A stretch of DNA of 64,000 nucleotides from JAMDEO01 sp963775295 (GCA_963775295.1 CAVZIK010000006.1:1736001-1800000), one strand, 5' to 3'; counted from the first letter of the stretch, positions 8,515 to 17,105 are shown. The notes: generated from the letters alone by a model not told the origin. A program made the numbers and translations.

Positions 8515-8858
8515 GGCTCCTCCAAATCGGTGCGCATCGCCGCGATCGTATATTCCGATTGAGCGTACCACGACCCACGTCTCGTCGGCCACGTAGCGTT
8601 ACCGTATATGTGCCCCTTAACTGCGCGTGCGGCGATGTTTCGCGGGGGCATGCATGGCTCTTGGTCTCTTGGGCATGATGCTGCCCAACCCAGTGAGGCT
8701 GGGGATCTTTGGAAGACTCGTGACTTCGCGGCCGGAAGAGACCTCCACGTCCCTCTTCGGGACAGGAGGAGGCGTGGCATCCGGCCCTCCCGCTTGAATC
8801 GTCATTCATGTCTAGTAAACTAGATGGCCTGCGCATTCGATTTGTTGAGGAGCCTGTC
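8515..8858. promoter_or_regulatory. ilvD upstream region: hairpin, 6+6 dyad and possible leader peptide
   Basis: About 340 bases between gabT (minus) and ilvD (plus). A stem-loop at 8742-8769 pairs CCTCC/GGAGG outside GTCCC/GGGAC around a TCTTC loop. A dyad TCTAGT-AA-ACTAGA lies at 8811-8824, 35 bases before the chosen ilvD start. An ORF at 8654-8797 (47 codons) starts MALGLLGMMLPNPVRLGIFG and is rich in Leu, Val and Ile. This is suggestive of an ilv attenuator leader, but its ribosome site is weak (GGGGG) and no U-tract follows the hairpin. No T-box core sequence was seen. Confidence 0.35.
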
Positions 8859-10535
8859 TTGAAGAGCACCAGCCAGAGCGTTTACTCCGGTCCCGCCCGA
8901 GCGCCGCATCGTTCGCTTCTGCGTGCCCTGGGAGTAAGCCGCGAGGACGCGGACCGGCCGCTTATCGGGATAGCCAACTCCTATAACGAACTAATCCCGG
9001 GCCACATGCACCTCAACACCATCGCCCAACAGGTCAAATACGGCGTTTGGCAGGGTGGCGGGGTTCCCCTCGAGTTCAACGTCATCGGTGTGTGCGACGG
9101 TCTGGCCATGAATCATGAGGGCATGCATTACTCGCTCGTGTCGCGTGAAGTCGTAGCCGACTCGGTGGAGATCATGGCGAAAGCTCATGCCTTGGATGGG
9201 CTGGTGCTCATACCCAACTGCGACAAGGTCGTCCCAGGTATGGTCATGGCAGCCGCTCGGCTGGACATACCGGTGGTGGTGATCTCTGGCGGTCCGATGC
9301 TGGCCGGTGACTACAAGGGCGCCAAAGTCGGGCTCTCACAGATATTTGAGGGTGTCGGCAAGTATTTCAAAGGTGAGATTGGCGAGGAAGAACTTACGGA
9401 ACTGGAGGACTGCGTCTGTCCTACCTGTGGTTCGTGCGCCGGCCTGTTCACCGCCAACTCCATGAGTTGCGTAACCGAGACCCTCGGCCTCGCGCTTCCT
9501 GGCGACGCCACCATCCCGGCGCCGTTTTCTGCCCGTCTTATTTTGGCCCGTCACAGCGGGGCGGCCGCGGTAGAAGTGGCCAAGAAGGGTTGGGGTGCCC
9601 GCCGGTTCCTTACCAAGGCAAGCCTCCGCAACGCCCTCGCCGTCGATGCTGCGCTTGGTTGTTCCTCGAATACGGTTCTGCACCTCATGGCCATAGCCAA
9701 AGAGGCCGGAGTGGACATGTCCCTTGAGTTCTTCAACGAGGTGGCAGATGCTACCCCGAACCTTGTCAAGCTGTCGCCTTCCGGCACCAACCACATGGAA
9801 GATCTGCATCGGGCCGGCGGTGTTATGGCGGTGATGAAACGACTCGCCGAAGGCAATTTGGTGGACGGCACGGTCCCGACGGTTGCGGGCGTTGACATGG
9901 CCACCCAGTACGCGGCTGCCACCGTCAACGAGGACGACGTCATCCGTCCTCTCGATCGGCCCTACCGGCCCACCGGGGGACTGGCCATACTCTTCGGCAA
10001 TCTGGCGCCTCGCGGCGCCGTGGTCAAGGAATCTGCGGTGCTTCCGCAGATGCTGGTGCATCGGGGCGCGGCCATGGTCTTCGACGATGAAGCGTCGCTC
10101 ATGGCGGCTATCCAGGCCGACAAGATCGTGCCCGGCAGTGTGGTCGTGATCCGTTACGTCGGGCCCAAAGGCGGCCCCGGCATGCCGGAGATGTTGTCCC
10201 CCACGTCGGCGCTGGCCGGCGCAGGTCTGGACGACAGTGTCGCGCTCATAACCGACGGTAGGTTCAGCGGCGCCAGCCGCGGGGCCAGTATCGGGCACGT
10301 CGCGCCTGAGGCGCTCGACGCCGGTCCTATCGCTCTCGTCAGAGACGGCGACCTTATCAGCATCGACATTCCGGGGCGCAAGCTGACCCTGGAAGTCACC
10401 GGAGAAGAGATGGCACGAAGGAGAACGGCGTGGCAGCGCCCGGCTCGAGAGTATTCGGGCGTGCTGCGCCGCTACGTAGCCTTCGTCTCCGGGGCGGAGA
10501 CAGGGGCTGTACTCGGGGGAGAGGGCCCTGCCTGA
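8859..10535 (+). CDS. ilvD: Dihydroxy-acid dehydratase
   Basis: 558 residues. IlvD dehydrates 2,3-dihydroxy-isovalerate and -methylvalerate to the 2-oxo acids in Val/Ile/Leu synthesis. Motifs: ARAPHRSLLRALG, NSYNELIPGHMHL, PNCDKVVPGM and CPTCGSCAGLFTANSM (iron-sulfur cysteines), then GRFSGASRGASIGHV near the C-terminus. I place the start at TTG 8859 because GAGGAG sits at 8847-8852 with ideal spacing and the protein then begins like other IlvD proteins. The ATG at 8808 has no ribosome site and adds 17 unrelated residues. The catalytic cluster is oxygen-sensitive in many homologues. It is first in the ilvD-ilvB-ilvN-ilvC set. Confidence 0.96.
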   Translation: MKSTSQSVYSGPARAPHRSLLRALGVSREDADRPLIGIANSYNELIPGHMHLNTIAQQVKYGVWQGGGVPLEFNVIGVCDGLAMNHEGMHYSLVSREVVADSVEIMAKAHALDGLVLIPNCDKVVPGMVMAAARLDIPVVVISGGPMLAGDYKGAKVGLSQIFEGVGKYFKGEIGEEELTELEDCVCPTCGSCAGLFTANSMSCVTETLGLALPGDATIPAPFSARLILARHSGAAAVEVAKKGWGARRFLTKASLRNALAVDAALGCSSNTVLHLMAIAKEAGVDMSLEFFNEVADATPNLVKLSPSGTNHMEDLHRAGGVMAVMKRLAEGNLVDGTVPTVAGVDMATQYAAATVNEDDVIRPLDRPYRPTGGLAILFGNLAPRGAVVKESAVLPQMLVHRGAAMVFDDEASLMAAIQADKIVPGSVVVIRYVGPKGGPGMPEMLSPTSALAGAGLDDSVALITDGRFSGASRGASIGHVAPEALDAGPIALVRDGDLISIDIPGRKLTLEVTGEEMARRRTAWQRPAREYSGVLRRYVAFVSGAETGAVLGGEGPA

Positions 10536-10544
10536 TCTTCCTCG

Positions 10545-10601
10545 GCTGCGATTGTCATCGCAGCGGCTCGTCTCCGGGGTTCGGTCGGCCCATGGGCCGA
10601 C
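10545..10601 (+). promoter_or_regulatory. Tandem hairpins in the ilvD-ilvB spacer
   Basis: The 106-base spacer holds two clean inverted repeats. The first is an 8-bp stem (GCTGCGAT/ATCGCAGC) with a TGTC tetraloop at 10545-10564. The second is a perfect 18-bp palindrome GTCGGCCCATGGGCCGAC at 10584-10601. No U-tract follows either. They may stabilise or process the mRNA, or attenuate between ilvD and ilvB; the palindrome could also be a protein-binding site. Confidence 0.4.
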
Positions 10602-10641
10602 GGTCTGAGCAAGCGCATCATCAGCGACAGCGGAGCGCATT

Positions 10642-12330
10642 ATGAAAGGGTCCAGAATCATCCTCGAAGCGCTTAAGCGCGAAGGGGTCGATACCATATT
10701 CGGGTTTCCGGGAGGGCAGGTCATTCCCCTCTACGACGCCCTCTACGATTTCGACATCAATCACATACTCGTGCGGCACGAGCAGGGCGCCGGCCACGCC
10801 GCCGACGGCTACGCCAGAGCCTCGGGCAAAGTGGGCGTGTGCCTGGCCACTTCGGGCCCGGGCGCGACCAATCTCGTCACTCCTATCGCGAACGCCTACA
10901 TGGACAGCGTTCCGATGGTCGCGATCACCGGGCAGGTCAGTCGTCACCTCATCGGTCTGGACTCCTTCCAGGAGGCCGATATCACCGGCATCACCTTGCC
11001 CATCGTCAAGCACAGCTACCTCGTCAAGCATGCCGAGGACCTGCCCCGCATCATCCGGGAGGCCTTCTACATCGCCGGCACCGGGCGGCCCGGTCCCGTG
11101 CTCATCGACATCCCCGTCGATGTCACCAAGGAGGACATCGGCTTTGACGCCGAGGTCGTCCCTGAGATGCAACTCCCAGGCTACAAGCCCACGGTGAAGG
11201 GCCATCCGAAGCAGATCCGTGAGGCCGCCCGCGTAATCGCGGCGGCCGAGCGGCCGGTCATCTACGCCGGCGGCGGAGTCATCATAGCCAACGCCTCGCA
11301 AGAGTTGCGGGAGTTGGCTCTTTACGGCCACATCCCTGTGACGACGACACTCACCGGTAAGGGTGGCTTCCCCGAAGATCACGACCTGTCGATGGGGATG
11401 CTCGGCATGCATGGGACGTCCTACGCCAACTACGCCGTCAGCCAAGCCGACCTCCTCATCGCCGTGGGGGTCCGTTTCGACGACCGCGTCACGGGCAATC
11501 TGGCCGCGTTTGCGCCGCACGCCAGATTCGTGCATATCGACGTCGATCCGGCCGAGATATCCAAGAACGTGGCCATAGACGTTCCTATTGTGGGAGACGC
11601 CAAGCGAGTGCTCGCGTCTCTGCTTTCCGAACTCAAGAAGCTCGACCTGTCCGCCGAGCGTCATCTGCCGTGGATGGAGCAGGTCGAGGCATGGAAGCGC
11701 GAACATCCTCTGGTCGTTCGGGAGAGCACCAGCGGAGAGATCATGCCCGAGTTCGCCATCAACAAGATCTGGGAAGTCACGCGCGGGGAGGCGGTTGTCT
11801 GTACCGAAGTGGGACAGCACCAGATGTGGGCGGCCCAGCACTATCTTTCCCGTCATCCCCGCCGATTCATCACTTCCGGGGGACTGGGCACCATGGGTTT
11901 CGGTTTCCCGGCTTCCATCGGCGCGCAGGTGGCGCGGCCTGGTGAACTCGTCATCGACATCGCCGGAGACGGCTCCTTCCAGATGACTCTGCAGGAACTC
12001 GCGACTGCGGTGCAGTATCAGCTTCCGGTGAAGGTGTGCATCATCAACAACCAGTACCTGGGGATGGTCAGGCAATGGCAGGAACTCTTCTGGGAGTGTC
12101 GATACAGCAACACTTGCATGGAGCATCAACCGGATTTCGTCAAGTTGGCCGAGGCGTACGGCGCCGAGGGGTATAGAGCCGACCGCCCAGAAGACCTGGA
12201 AGAGGTGCTCCGGGTCGCCTTCGCGACCAATTCTCCCGCCGTCATTGACATCCGAGTCAAGCGGGACGCGAATGTGTACCCGATGATCCCTGCCGGAGGC
12301 ACCATCCACGACATGATGGAGAGGGACTGA
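10642..12330 (+). CDS. ilvB: Acetolactate synthase large (catalytic) subunit
   Basis: 562 residues, ThDP-dependent. It joins pyruvate with pyruvate or 2-oxobutyrate to give acetolactate or acetohydroxybutyrate. The catalytic Glu lies in VRHEQGAGHAADGYARASG, followed by the SGPGATNL loop. The ThDP motif runs from GDGSFQMTLQELATA to NNQYLGMVRQWQ. A FAD-domain segment (RFDDRVTGNLAAFAP) is intact. Length is normal for the biosynthetic (AHAS) form, and the adjacent regulatory subunit confirms that over the catabolic type. The stop shares one base with the ilvN start (TGATG). The Shine-Dalgarno is a modest GGAGCG. Confidence 0.97.
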   Translation: MKGSRIILEALKREGVDTIFGFPGGQVIPLYDALYDFDINHILVRHEQGAGHAADGYARASGKVGVCLATSGPGATNLVTPIANAYMDSVPMVAITGQVSRHLIGLDSFQEADITGITLPIVKHSYLVKHAEDLPRIIREAFYIAGTGRPGPVLIDIPVDVTKEDIGFDAEVVPEMQLPGYKPTVKGHPKQIREAARVIAAAERPVIYAGGGVIIANASQELRELALYGHIPVTTTLTGKGGFPEDHDLSMGMLGMHGTSYANYAVSQADLLIAVGVRFDDRVTGNLAAFAPHARFVHIDVDPAEISKNVAIDVPIVGDAKRVLASLLSELKKLDLSAERHLPWMEQVEAWKREHPLVVRESTSGEIMPEFAINKIWEVTRGEAVVCTEVGQHQMWAAQHYLSRHPRRFITSGGLGTMGFGFPASIGAQVARPGELVIDIAGDGSFQMTLQELATAVQYQLPVKVCIINNQYLGMVRQWQELFWECRYSNTCMEHQPDFVKLAEAYGAEGYRADRPEDLEEVLRVAFATNSPAVIDIRVKRDANVYPMIPAGGTIHDMMERD

Positions 12331-12815
12331 TGAAGGCCACGCTGTCTGTCTTGGTCGAGAACAAGCCCGGCGTGCTTACGCGCGTCGCCGGCCTTTTTGC
12401 GCGCCGGGGCTTCAACATCGACAGCTTGGTCGTCGCCGAGACTGAGAACCCTGAAGTCTCCCGCATGACCATCACCACCGACGAGCAGGATCAGCCGGTA
12501 GAGCAGGTGACCAAGCAACTTCACAAGCTTATCAACGTGATCAAGATCACCTCGCTAGACCCGGCTGACAGCGTCGAGCGCGAGTTGTTGCTCATCAAGG
12601 TCAAGGCCGACGCCGAAACGCGCTCGGAGATTATGCAGATGGTTGAGATCTTCCGAGCCAAGATCGTGGACGTCGATCACGAAGTTCTCATAATCGAGAT
12701 GACCGGCACCCGCGAGAAGGTGAGTGCCTTCATGGACCTGCTCGAGCATTTCGGTGTCATCGAGCTCATGCGCACAGGCCGTTTGGCGATGGGTCGCGGC
12801 AAGCGTCCCACGTAG
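12330..12815 (+). CDS. ilvN: Acetolactate synthase small (regulatory) subunit
   Basis: 161 residues. The N-terminal ACT domain (ATLSVLVENKPGVLTRVAG, then RRGFNIDSLVV) binds valine in the family and gives feedback control; the C-terminal domain (ERELLLIKVKADAETRSEI and following) is the second ACT-like part. All expected segments are present, so valine sensitivity is expected but untested. Translation is coupled to ilvB through a one-base TGATG overlap. Confidence 0.96.
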   Translation: MKATLSVLVENKPGVLTRVAGLFARRGFNIDSLVVAETENPEVSRMTITTDEQDQPVEQVTKQLHKLINVIKITSLDPADSVERELLLIKVKADAETRSEIMQMVEIFRAKIVDVDHEVLIIEMTGTREKVSAFMDLLEHFGVIELMRTGRLAMGRGKRPT

Positions 12816-12902
12816 ACGTGGTCATTCCTCGCGGAGGACCGGCCGGTTAGTGTTGTGTTACCCTGCCATGACGCATCAGGGATTAGGAGGTTACGAGTAG
12901 AC

Positions 12903-13901
12903 ATGTTGTACGAAAAGGATGCCGATCTAGGCTTGTTGTCTGGCAAGACCGTAGCTGTTATCGGCTTCGGTAGTCAGGGCCACGCTCATTCCCAGAACCT
13001 GCGCGACAGCGGAGTCAAGGTCGTAGTGGCCGAGGCCCCCGGTACCCCAGCTTGGGATCGCGCGGCGGCGGCCGGTTTTGAAGTCCTGACGGCGAACGCG
13101 GCCGCTGCTATGGCCGACGTCATCATGATGGTCGTTCCCGACCAGACCCAGAAGGTCGTATACGATTCCGCCATTCGTGACAATCTCAAAGAGGGCGACA
13201 TGCTCATGTTTGCCCATGGCTTCAACATCCACTTCAATCAGATCGTTCCCCCGGCGTTCGTCGACGTTACGATGATCGCTCCCAAGGGGCCCGGTCATCT
13301 GGTCCGGCGGGTCTACACTGAGGGCGGGGGCGTGCCGGCCCTTATCGCGGTGTACCAGGACGCTACCGGTCAAGCCTTTGAAAAGGCTCTCGCCTACGCC
13401 AAGGGCATCGGCTCTCTTCGCGCCGGCGTCATCGAGACCACGTTCAAGGAAGAGACTGAGACCGACCTATTCGGTGAGCAGGCCGTTCTATGCGGCGGCG
13501 TCAGCGAACTCGTGCGCGCCGGTTTCGATACGCTGGTCGACGCGGGCTATCAGCCCGAAGTTGCGTACTTCGAGTGCCTCCACGAGCTGAAGTTGATCGT
13601 GGACCTCATCCACGAGCACGGCATCAGCGGTATGCGTTACTCCATCTCCGACACTGCGGAGTATGGCGACATGACTCGCGGCAGGCGTGTTATCAGCGAT
13701 GAGGTCAGGGAAGAGATGGCCTACATCCTCGAGGAGATCCAAAACGGCGAGTTCGCCCGTGAGTGGATCCTTGAGAACATGGCCGGCCGCCCGGTGTACA
13801 ACGCCATCAAGCGCGAGGACTCCGAGCATGAGATCGAAACCGTGGGCCGTGAGCTGCGCGCCATGATGCCCTGGCTCGGCAAGAGCGGCAAACTGGAATA
13901 G
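12903..13901 (+). CDS. ilvC: Ketol-acid reductoisomerase, class I, NADH-like cofactor loop
   Basis: 332 residues. It isomerises and reduces acetolactate to dihydroxy-isovalerate with Mg2+ and NAD(P)H. The Rossmann motif VIGFGSQGHAHSQNLRDSG and catalytic segments (FNIHFNQIVPP, GPGHLVRRVY, IETTFKEETETDLFGEQAVL, ECLHELKLIVDL, ISDTAEYGD) are intact. The usual NADPH loop (VVVGLRxGSxSW) reads VVVAEAPGTPAW here: Arg and both phosphate-binding Ser are gone and Glu44 is new, which suggests NADH use. I start at ATG 12903 with AGGAGG 12 bases upstream; the frame's earlier ATG adds unrelated residues. It lies 87 bases after ilvN. Confidence 0.95.
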   Translation: MLYEKDADLGLLSGKTVAVIGFGSQGHAHSQNLRDSGVKVVVAEAPGTPAWDRAAAAGFEVLTANAAAAMADVIMMVVPDQTQKVVYDSAIRDNLKEGDMLMFAHGFNIHFNQIVPPAFVDVTMIAPKGPGHLVRRVYTEGGGVPALIAVYQDATGQAFEKALAYAKGIGSLRAGVIETTFKEETETDLFGEQAVLCGGVSELVRAGFDTLVDAGYQPEVAYFECLHELKLIVDLIHEHGISGMRYSISDTAEYGDMTRGRRVISDEVREEMAYILEEIQNGEFAREWILENMAGRPVYNAIKREDSEHEIETVGRELRAMMPWLGKSGKLE

Positions 13902-13926
13902 TCTTCCGACCAACGGGACGTTTGCT

Positions 13927-13964
13927 CTGAGGCCCCGGGCGGCATTCGCCGACCGGGGCCTCAG
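13927..13964. terminator. Bidirectional terminator-like hairpin between ilvC and lysR
   Basis: A perfect 12-bp stem (CTGAGGCCCCGG with CCGGGGCCTCAG) closes a 14-base loop that itself contains a 4-bp CGGC/GCCG stem. It sits between two convergent genes. The downstream run is only weakly T-rich, so termination is likely rather than certain. Confidence 0.7.
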
Positions 13965-14005
13965 CTTTGCCGAGGACATCGAACGTGGAACTGGCTTGGC
14001 TTGGT

Positions 14006-14962
14006 CTACGCTTCGACGGAGGAGATCACCGGTGTGGGTACGGGCGTCTCCGGCCGTCTCAGGTCGGCCGAATCTTCCAGCATCGTACTCACCCCGTCTT
14101 GCACGTGAGCCATCAGGGCTCGCGCAACTCCTGTGAGTGAACGGTTCTTCGCCCGGATGAGGTTGAGTTGTCTGGTGAGCCCGTCCTCGATCTGGAGGAT
14201 GGCGATCCCTTCGTTGGCCCCAGCGCCGAGGGCCATCCGGGGTAGCACTGCCGCGCAGAGACTTTGGCGGACGAAGCCCTTGGCCGACTCAAATGAGAAT
14301 GTCCGATAGGCCACTCTGGGCTCGAACCCCACTCCCCGGCAGGCATCGATGAACTCCGCGCCGATCTTGAAAGAATCCGCCGGGATGGCAAATTCTTCGT
14401 AAGCCAACTCGCGTAGCGAGACGCTCGGTCGGGACGCCAGGCGGTGGGCGGGAGGCAGAGCAAGGAGAAGTTCTTCGGCTGCCAGTGGTGTGACATCCAG
14501 AGTGCCGGCGGATCCCATTGCCGTGACAATGGCGAAATCCACCGTTCCATCGAGGACGCTTCGCTGGAGCTCAACGTCACCGAGTTCGGCCAACGACACT
14601 CCCACCCGAGGGAAGTTCCCCTTGAACGATGCCAACAGTCTGGGCATCAGGTACGTCGCCACGGAGGGGTTGCAGCCCAAGCGCACCTCTCCCGCCTCTA
14701 CACCCAGGTGTTCACGCAACACGCGGACGGCCTCGTCCGCCCGGAACAGCACCGCTTGAGCCAAAGGAAGGAAAAGCTCCCCATCTGGGGTGAGAGCGAT
14801 GCGCCTTTTGCCCCTATCGAACAAACGAGCGCCCAGTTCAGTTTCAAGCTGCCTCATCTGGTAGCTGAGAGCGGGTTGCGACACCCGAAGCACTTCGGCT
14901 GCCTTGGTGAAGCTGAGCATGTCCGCGATCGTCACGAAGTACTTGAGTTGTACCAGCTCCAT
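14006..14962 (-). CDS. LysR-family transcriptional regulator
   Basis: 318 residues. The N-terminal winged helix-turn-helix is typical (MELVQLKYFVTIADMLSFTKAAEVLRVSQ is the helix region of residues 1-29; then PALSYQMRQLE). A periplasmic-binding-protein-like effector domain follows from about residue 90. The start at ATG 14962 has GGGAGG eight bases upstream. The gene is divergent from the EamA permease. The shared AT-rich spacer (15027-15065) is the likely control region, so the permease is the likely target. The effector is unknown. Confidence 0.88.
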   Translation of the reverse strand: MELVQLKYFVTIADMLSFTKAAEVLRVSQPALSYQMRQLETELGARLFDRGKRRIALTPDGELFLPLAQAVLFRADEAVRVLREHLGVEAGEVRLGCNPSVATYLMPRLLASFKGNFPRVGVSLAELGDVELQRSVLDGTVDFAIVTAMGSAGTLDVTPLAAEELLLALPPAHRLASRPSVSLRELAYEEFAIPADSFKIGAEFIDACRGVGFEPRVAYRTFSFESAKGFVRQSLCAAVLPRMALGAGANEGIAILQIEDGLTRQLNLIRAKNRSLTGVARALMAHVQDGVSTMLEDSADLRRPETPVPTPVISSVEA

Positions 14963-15219
14963 GATCAGTGCCTCCCGATTGGTCGGGCCGCGCGATTGCA
15001 GGACATCCCGAAGGGTACATAACCACATTTTATAACATATATAGAAACAATATATTGGACTTATTACCAACCCTAGACTACACTTCGAATCGCTGAACGC
15101 TCAAAGATTACGCGCCAAGGGAACCCCCCCTCCCAGGTTCGTGAGAGAGTTGAGCAGCTTTTCCCGCAGCATAGCCGACTCCTCCCCCAACGGAGTCGGC
15201 TATGCTACTTTTCCCCCTC
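14963..15219. promoter_or_regulatory. lysR/eamA divergent region with a 15-bp hairpin
   Basis: The spacer has an unusually AT-rich stretch at 15027-15065, containing CAATATATTG, fitting promoters or a LysR box. A perfect 15-bp inverted repeat (AGCATAGCCGACTCC at 15168-15182 with its complement at 15192-15206) with a 9-base loop follows. It ends in ACTTTT, 13 bases before the likely eamA ATG. There is no plus-strand gene upstream for it to terminate, so it may be an attenuator or a translation-blocking hairpin for eamA. Confidence 0.55.
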
Positions 15220-16185
15220 ATGACAATCGACAAGACGAAAACCCGCCTAAGCCTGCGCAGACTCATCCCCGGTGGCGGGGTGGCTCGCTCTCCGCACATT
15301 CGGCTCATGTCGGAGATCGGCCTTGGCGCGGCCGGAGTGATCTGGGGCATCAATTTCGTGCTGGTGAAGTTTGCGATGGGACACATGCCGGCGCTCTACT
15401 ACCTGGGCTTACGTTTTCTCTTGGCCGCCGTGCTTCTCGCCCCCTTTGCCGCAGGGAGACTCGGCAGGCTGAGCAGGCGAGGTTGGTACCTGGGAATCGG
15501 CGTGGGGACGCTGCTGTTTGCGGGCTTCGTGCTGCAAACCTATGGCTTGAGGCTGACCTCTCCGGGCATATCGGGTTTTCTTACCAGCCTGTATGTAATC
15601 ATGGTCCCCCTCATCCTCGGCCTAAGCTCGGGGCGATGGCCCTCCCCGCTGGTGGGGGTCGGAGTGGTGGTTGTGGTGGGCGGCCTGGCCTTGCTATCAC
15701 TCTACGGCCACATCGGTTTCGGATGGGGAGAGGGACTCACCCTCCTTGCGACTCTCTTTTGGGCGCTGCATATTCTTGGTGTCGACTACGGGAGCACGCG
15801 CATTTCGGCCATAGCGTTTGTGGAACTCCAGTTGGGCACGTGTGCCGTATTTTCGCTCGTTTGCTCGTTCGTCATCGAACGGCCGGTACTATTCCCGGGC
15901 TGGGCGCCAATGGGTGCCGTCGTTTGGACGGGAGTGATGGGGGGCGTAGTCGCCTACTTGCTTATGGTGCTGGGCCAGAGATACACTCCGCCTACTTTGG
16001 CGGGTCTGCTCATGAGTCTCGAAGCCGTCTTTGCGCTCATCGTTTCCATCATCGTCGGGTACGATAGCCTGACCTTACGAACCTTTCTAGGTTTCGTCCT
16101 GGTCTTCGCGGGTACGACCGTTGCGCGGGTGGGGTCCGAGAAGGAGCCGGAGATGGCGGCCGAGCCCGCGCCTCCGGCCCCGTAG
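15220..16185 (+). CDS. EamA/DMT-family membrane transporter
   Basis: 321 residues with ten predicted hydrophobic segments in two EamA repeats. The first begins GLGAAGVIWGINFVLVKFAM and shows RFLLAAVLLAPF; the second shows LGVDYGSTRISAIAFVELQ and LSLEAVFALIVSIIVGYDSL-like features near the C-terminus. DMT proteins usually export amino acids or other small metabolites from the cytoplasm. No Shine-Dalgarno precedes ATG 15220, and the strong hairpin ends 13 bases earlier; an alternative start is ATG 15308 at the first membrane helix, also without a site. Divergent LysR suggests metabolite-induced export. Confidence 0.82.
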   Translation: MTIDKTKTRLSLRRLIPGGGVARSPHIRLMSEIGLGAAGVIWGINFVLVKFAMGHMPALYYLGLRFLLAAVLLAPFAAGRLGRLSRRGWYLGIGVGTLLFAGFVLQTYGLRLTSPGISGFLTSLYVIMVPLILGLSSGRWPSPLVGVGVVVVVGGLALLSLYGHIGFGWGEGLTLLATLFWALHILGVDYGSTRISAIAFVELQLGTCAVFSLVCSFVIERPVLFPGWAPMGAVVWTGVMGGVVAYLLMVLGQRYTPPTLAGLLMSLEAVFALIVSIIVGYDSLTLRTFLGFVLVFAGTTVARVGSEKEPEMAAEPAPPAP

Positions 16186-16255
16186 ATCCCTTGCGGGCCC
16201 AGGCGGTCGGGCGCAACTTATGTTATATACGAGGGGCGAATCCAAGGAGGTCAGG

Positions 16256-16528
16256 TTGGAAAAGATCATCGCAAACCTCGACAAAGCGAAGCTCAAGCTC
16301 GACGAGGCCTTCTTCTACCTCGACGAGATAGAGGAACTCATCCAGGAAGACGATCTTAGCGCCGACGCGGGCGCCAAAGTCTCCCAGGCGGCCGAGAGGT
16401 TGACGGCCGAACTCTCGGCTCTCAGCGCCCGGGTGGCCGAGTTGGAAGATATCCTCAGCAATCTCGATGATCAGCAGATGGAGGAGGGTTCGCTCGACTC
16501 CATCCGCCGGGAAGAGCCTCTCGACTGA
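16256..16528 (+). CDS. Small coiled-coil protein of unknown function
   Basis: 90 residues, starting TTG (M)EKIIANLDKAKLKLDEAFF. AAGGAGG lies five bases upstream, an excellent site that fixes the start. The sequence is strongly heptad-patterned and acidic (LDEIEELIQEDDL, then AERLTAELSALSARVAELE), predicting a long alpha-helical coiled coil with no membrane segment. I recognise no family. A TTATATAC stretch about 30 bases upstream could be a -10 element. It precedes the DUF523 gene by 13 bases and may share its transcript. Confidence 0.7.
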   Translation: MEKIIANLDKAKLKLDEAFFYLDEIEELIQEDDLSADAGAKVSQAAERLTAELSALSARVAELEDILSNLDDQQMEEGSLDSIRREEPLD

Positions 16529-16541
16529 GATCTGGGGTAGG

Positions 16542-17105
16542 GTGAACGACGAGGTCGGAGGGCAGGCTCGAAGTGATCCGGACGGCTGCTCACCGGCCCG
16601 GCGTCCGCCGCTGCTGGTCAGCGCCTGTCTTCTGGGACTGTGCACGCGGCTCGATGGCAGAGCCCGTTCGTTCCCGGCCGTGAGCTCGCTCGCCTCGCGG
16701 TTTTTACTGATCCCGGTATGCCCGGAGCAACTTGGGGGCCTGCCTACTCCCAGGCCGGCTGCTGAGCTGCACGGAGGTGCCGGGGATCAAGTGCTGGACG
16801 GTAAGGCGAGTGTGATGACGGCTGACGGCCGCGACGTCACCCAGGCCTTCCTTCGGGGAGCTGCCGAAGTGCTCGCAGTTGCCCGGCTGATCGACGCCGA
16901 CACGGCCGTGCTCAAGGCTCGGAGCCCTTCGTGCGGAGTCGGGATCACTTACGACGGTACGTTCAGCCACACTCTGCAGCCCGGATCCGGTGTGACTGCG
17001 GCTTTGTTGGGGCGTTCCGGGATCACCTTGTTCACGGAGGAGGATTGCGCCGGTCTTGGGGCCCCTGATCCGAGGGAGGCACCCGTCGTCGAGGAGGGCA
17101 AATGA
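16542..17105 (+). CDS. DUF523 family protein (2-thiouracil-desulfurase-like)
   Basis: 187 residues from GTG 16542, with a weak GGGGTAGG before it. Family landmarks are all present: LVSACLLGLCTRLDG, PVCPEQLGGLPTPRPAAE and LKARSPSCGVG. The three conserved Cys probably hold an iron-sulfur cluster, as shown for the thiouracil desulfurase TudS in this family. The usual RYDG is TRLDG here. The true role may be removal of sulfur from small heterocycles or an Fe-S sensor function. The stop overlaps the next ATG (ATGA), coupling it to a small membrane protein. Confidence 0.8.
   Translation: MNDEVGGQARSDPDGCSPARRPPLLVSACLLGLCTRLDGRARSFPAVSSLASRFLLIPVCPEQLGGLPTPRPAAELHGGAGDQVLDGKASVMTADGRDVTQAFLRGAAEVLAVARLIDADTAVLKARSPSCGVGITYDGTFSHTLQPGSGVTAALLGRSGITLFTEEDCAGLGAPDPREAPVVEEGK

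Noticed and set aside
8515..8858. T-box riboswitch before ilvD
   Set aside because: I found neither a T-box core sequence nor a terminator/antiterminator pair with a U-tract.
9336..10724. 462-codon minus-strand frame over ilvD
   Set aside because: Shadow of ilvD; it lacks any ribosome site or domain.
10621..12309. 562-codon open frame antisense to ilvB
   Set aside because: It mirrors a clear ilvB gene with full motifs; the antisense translation shows no domain and has no ribosome site. High GC makes long shadow frames common here.
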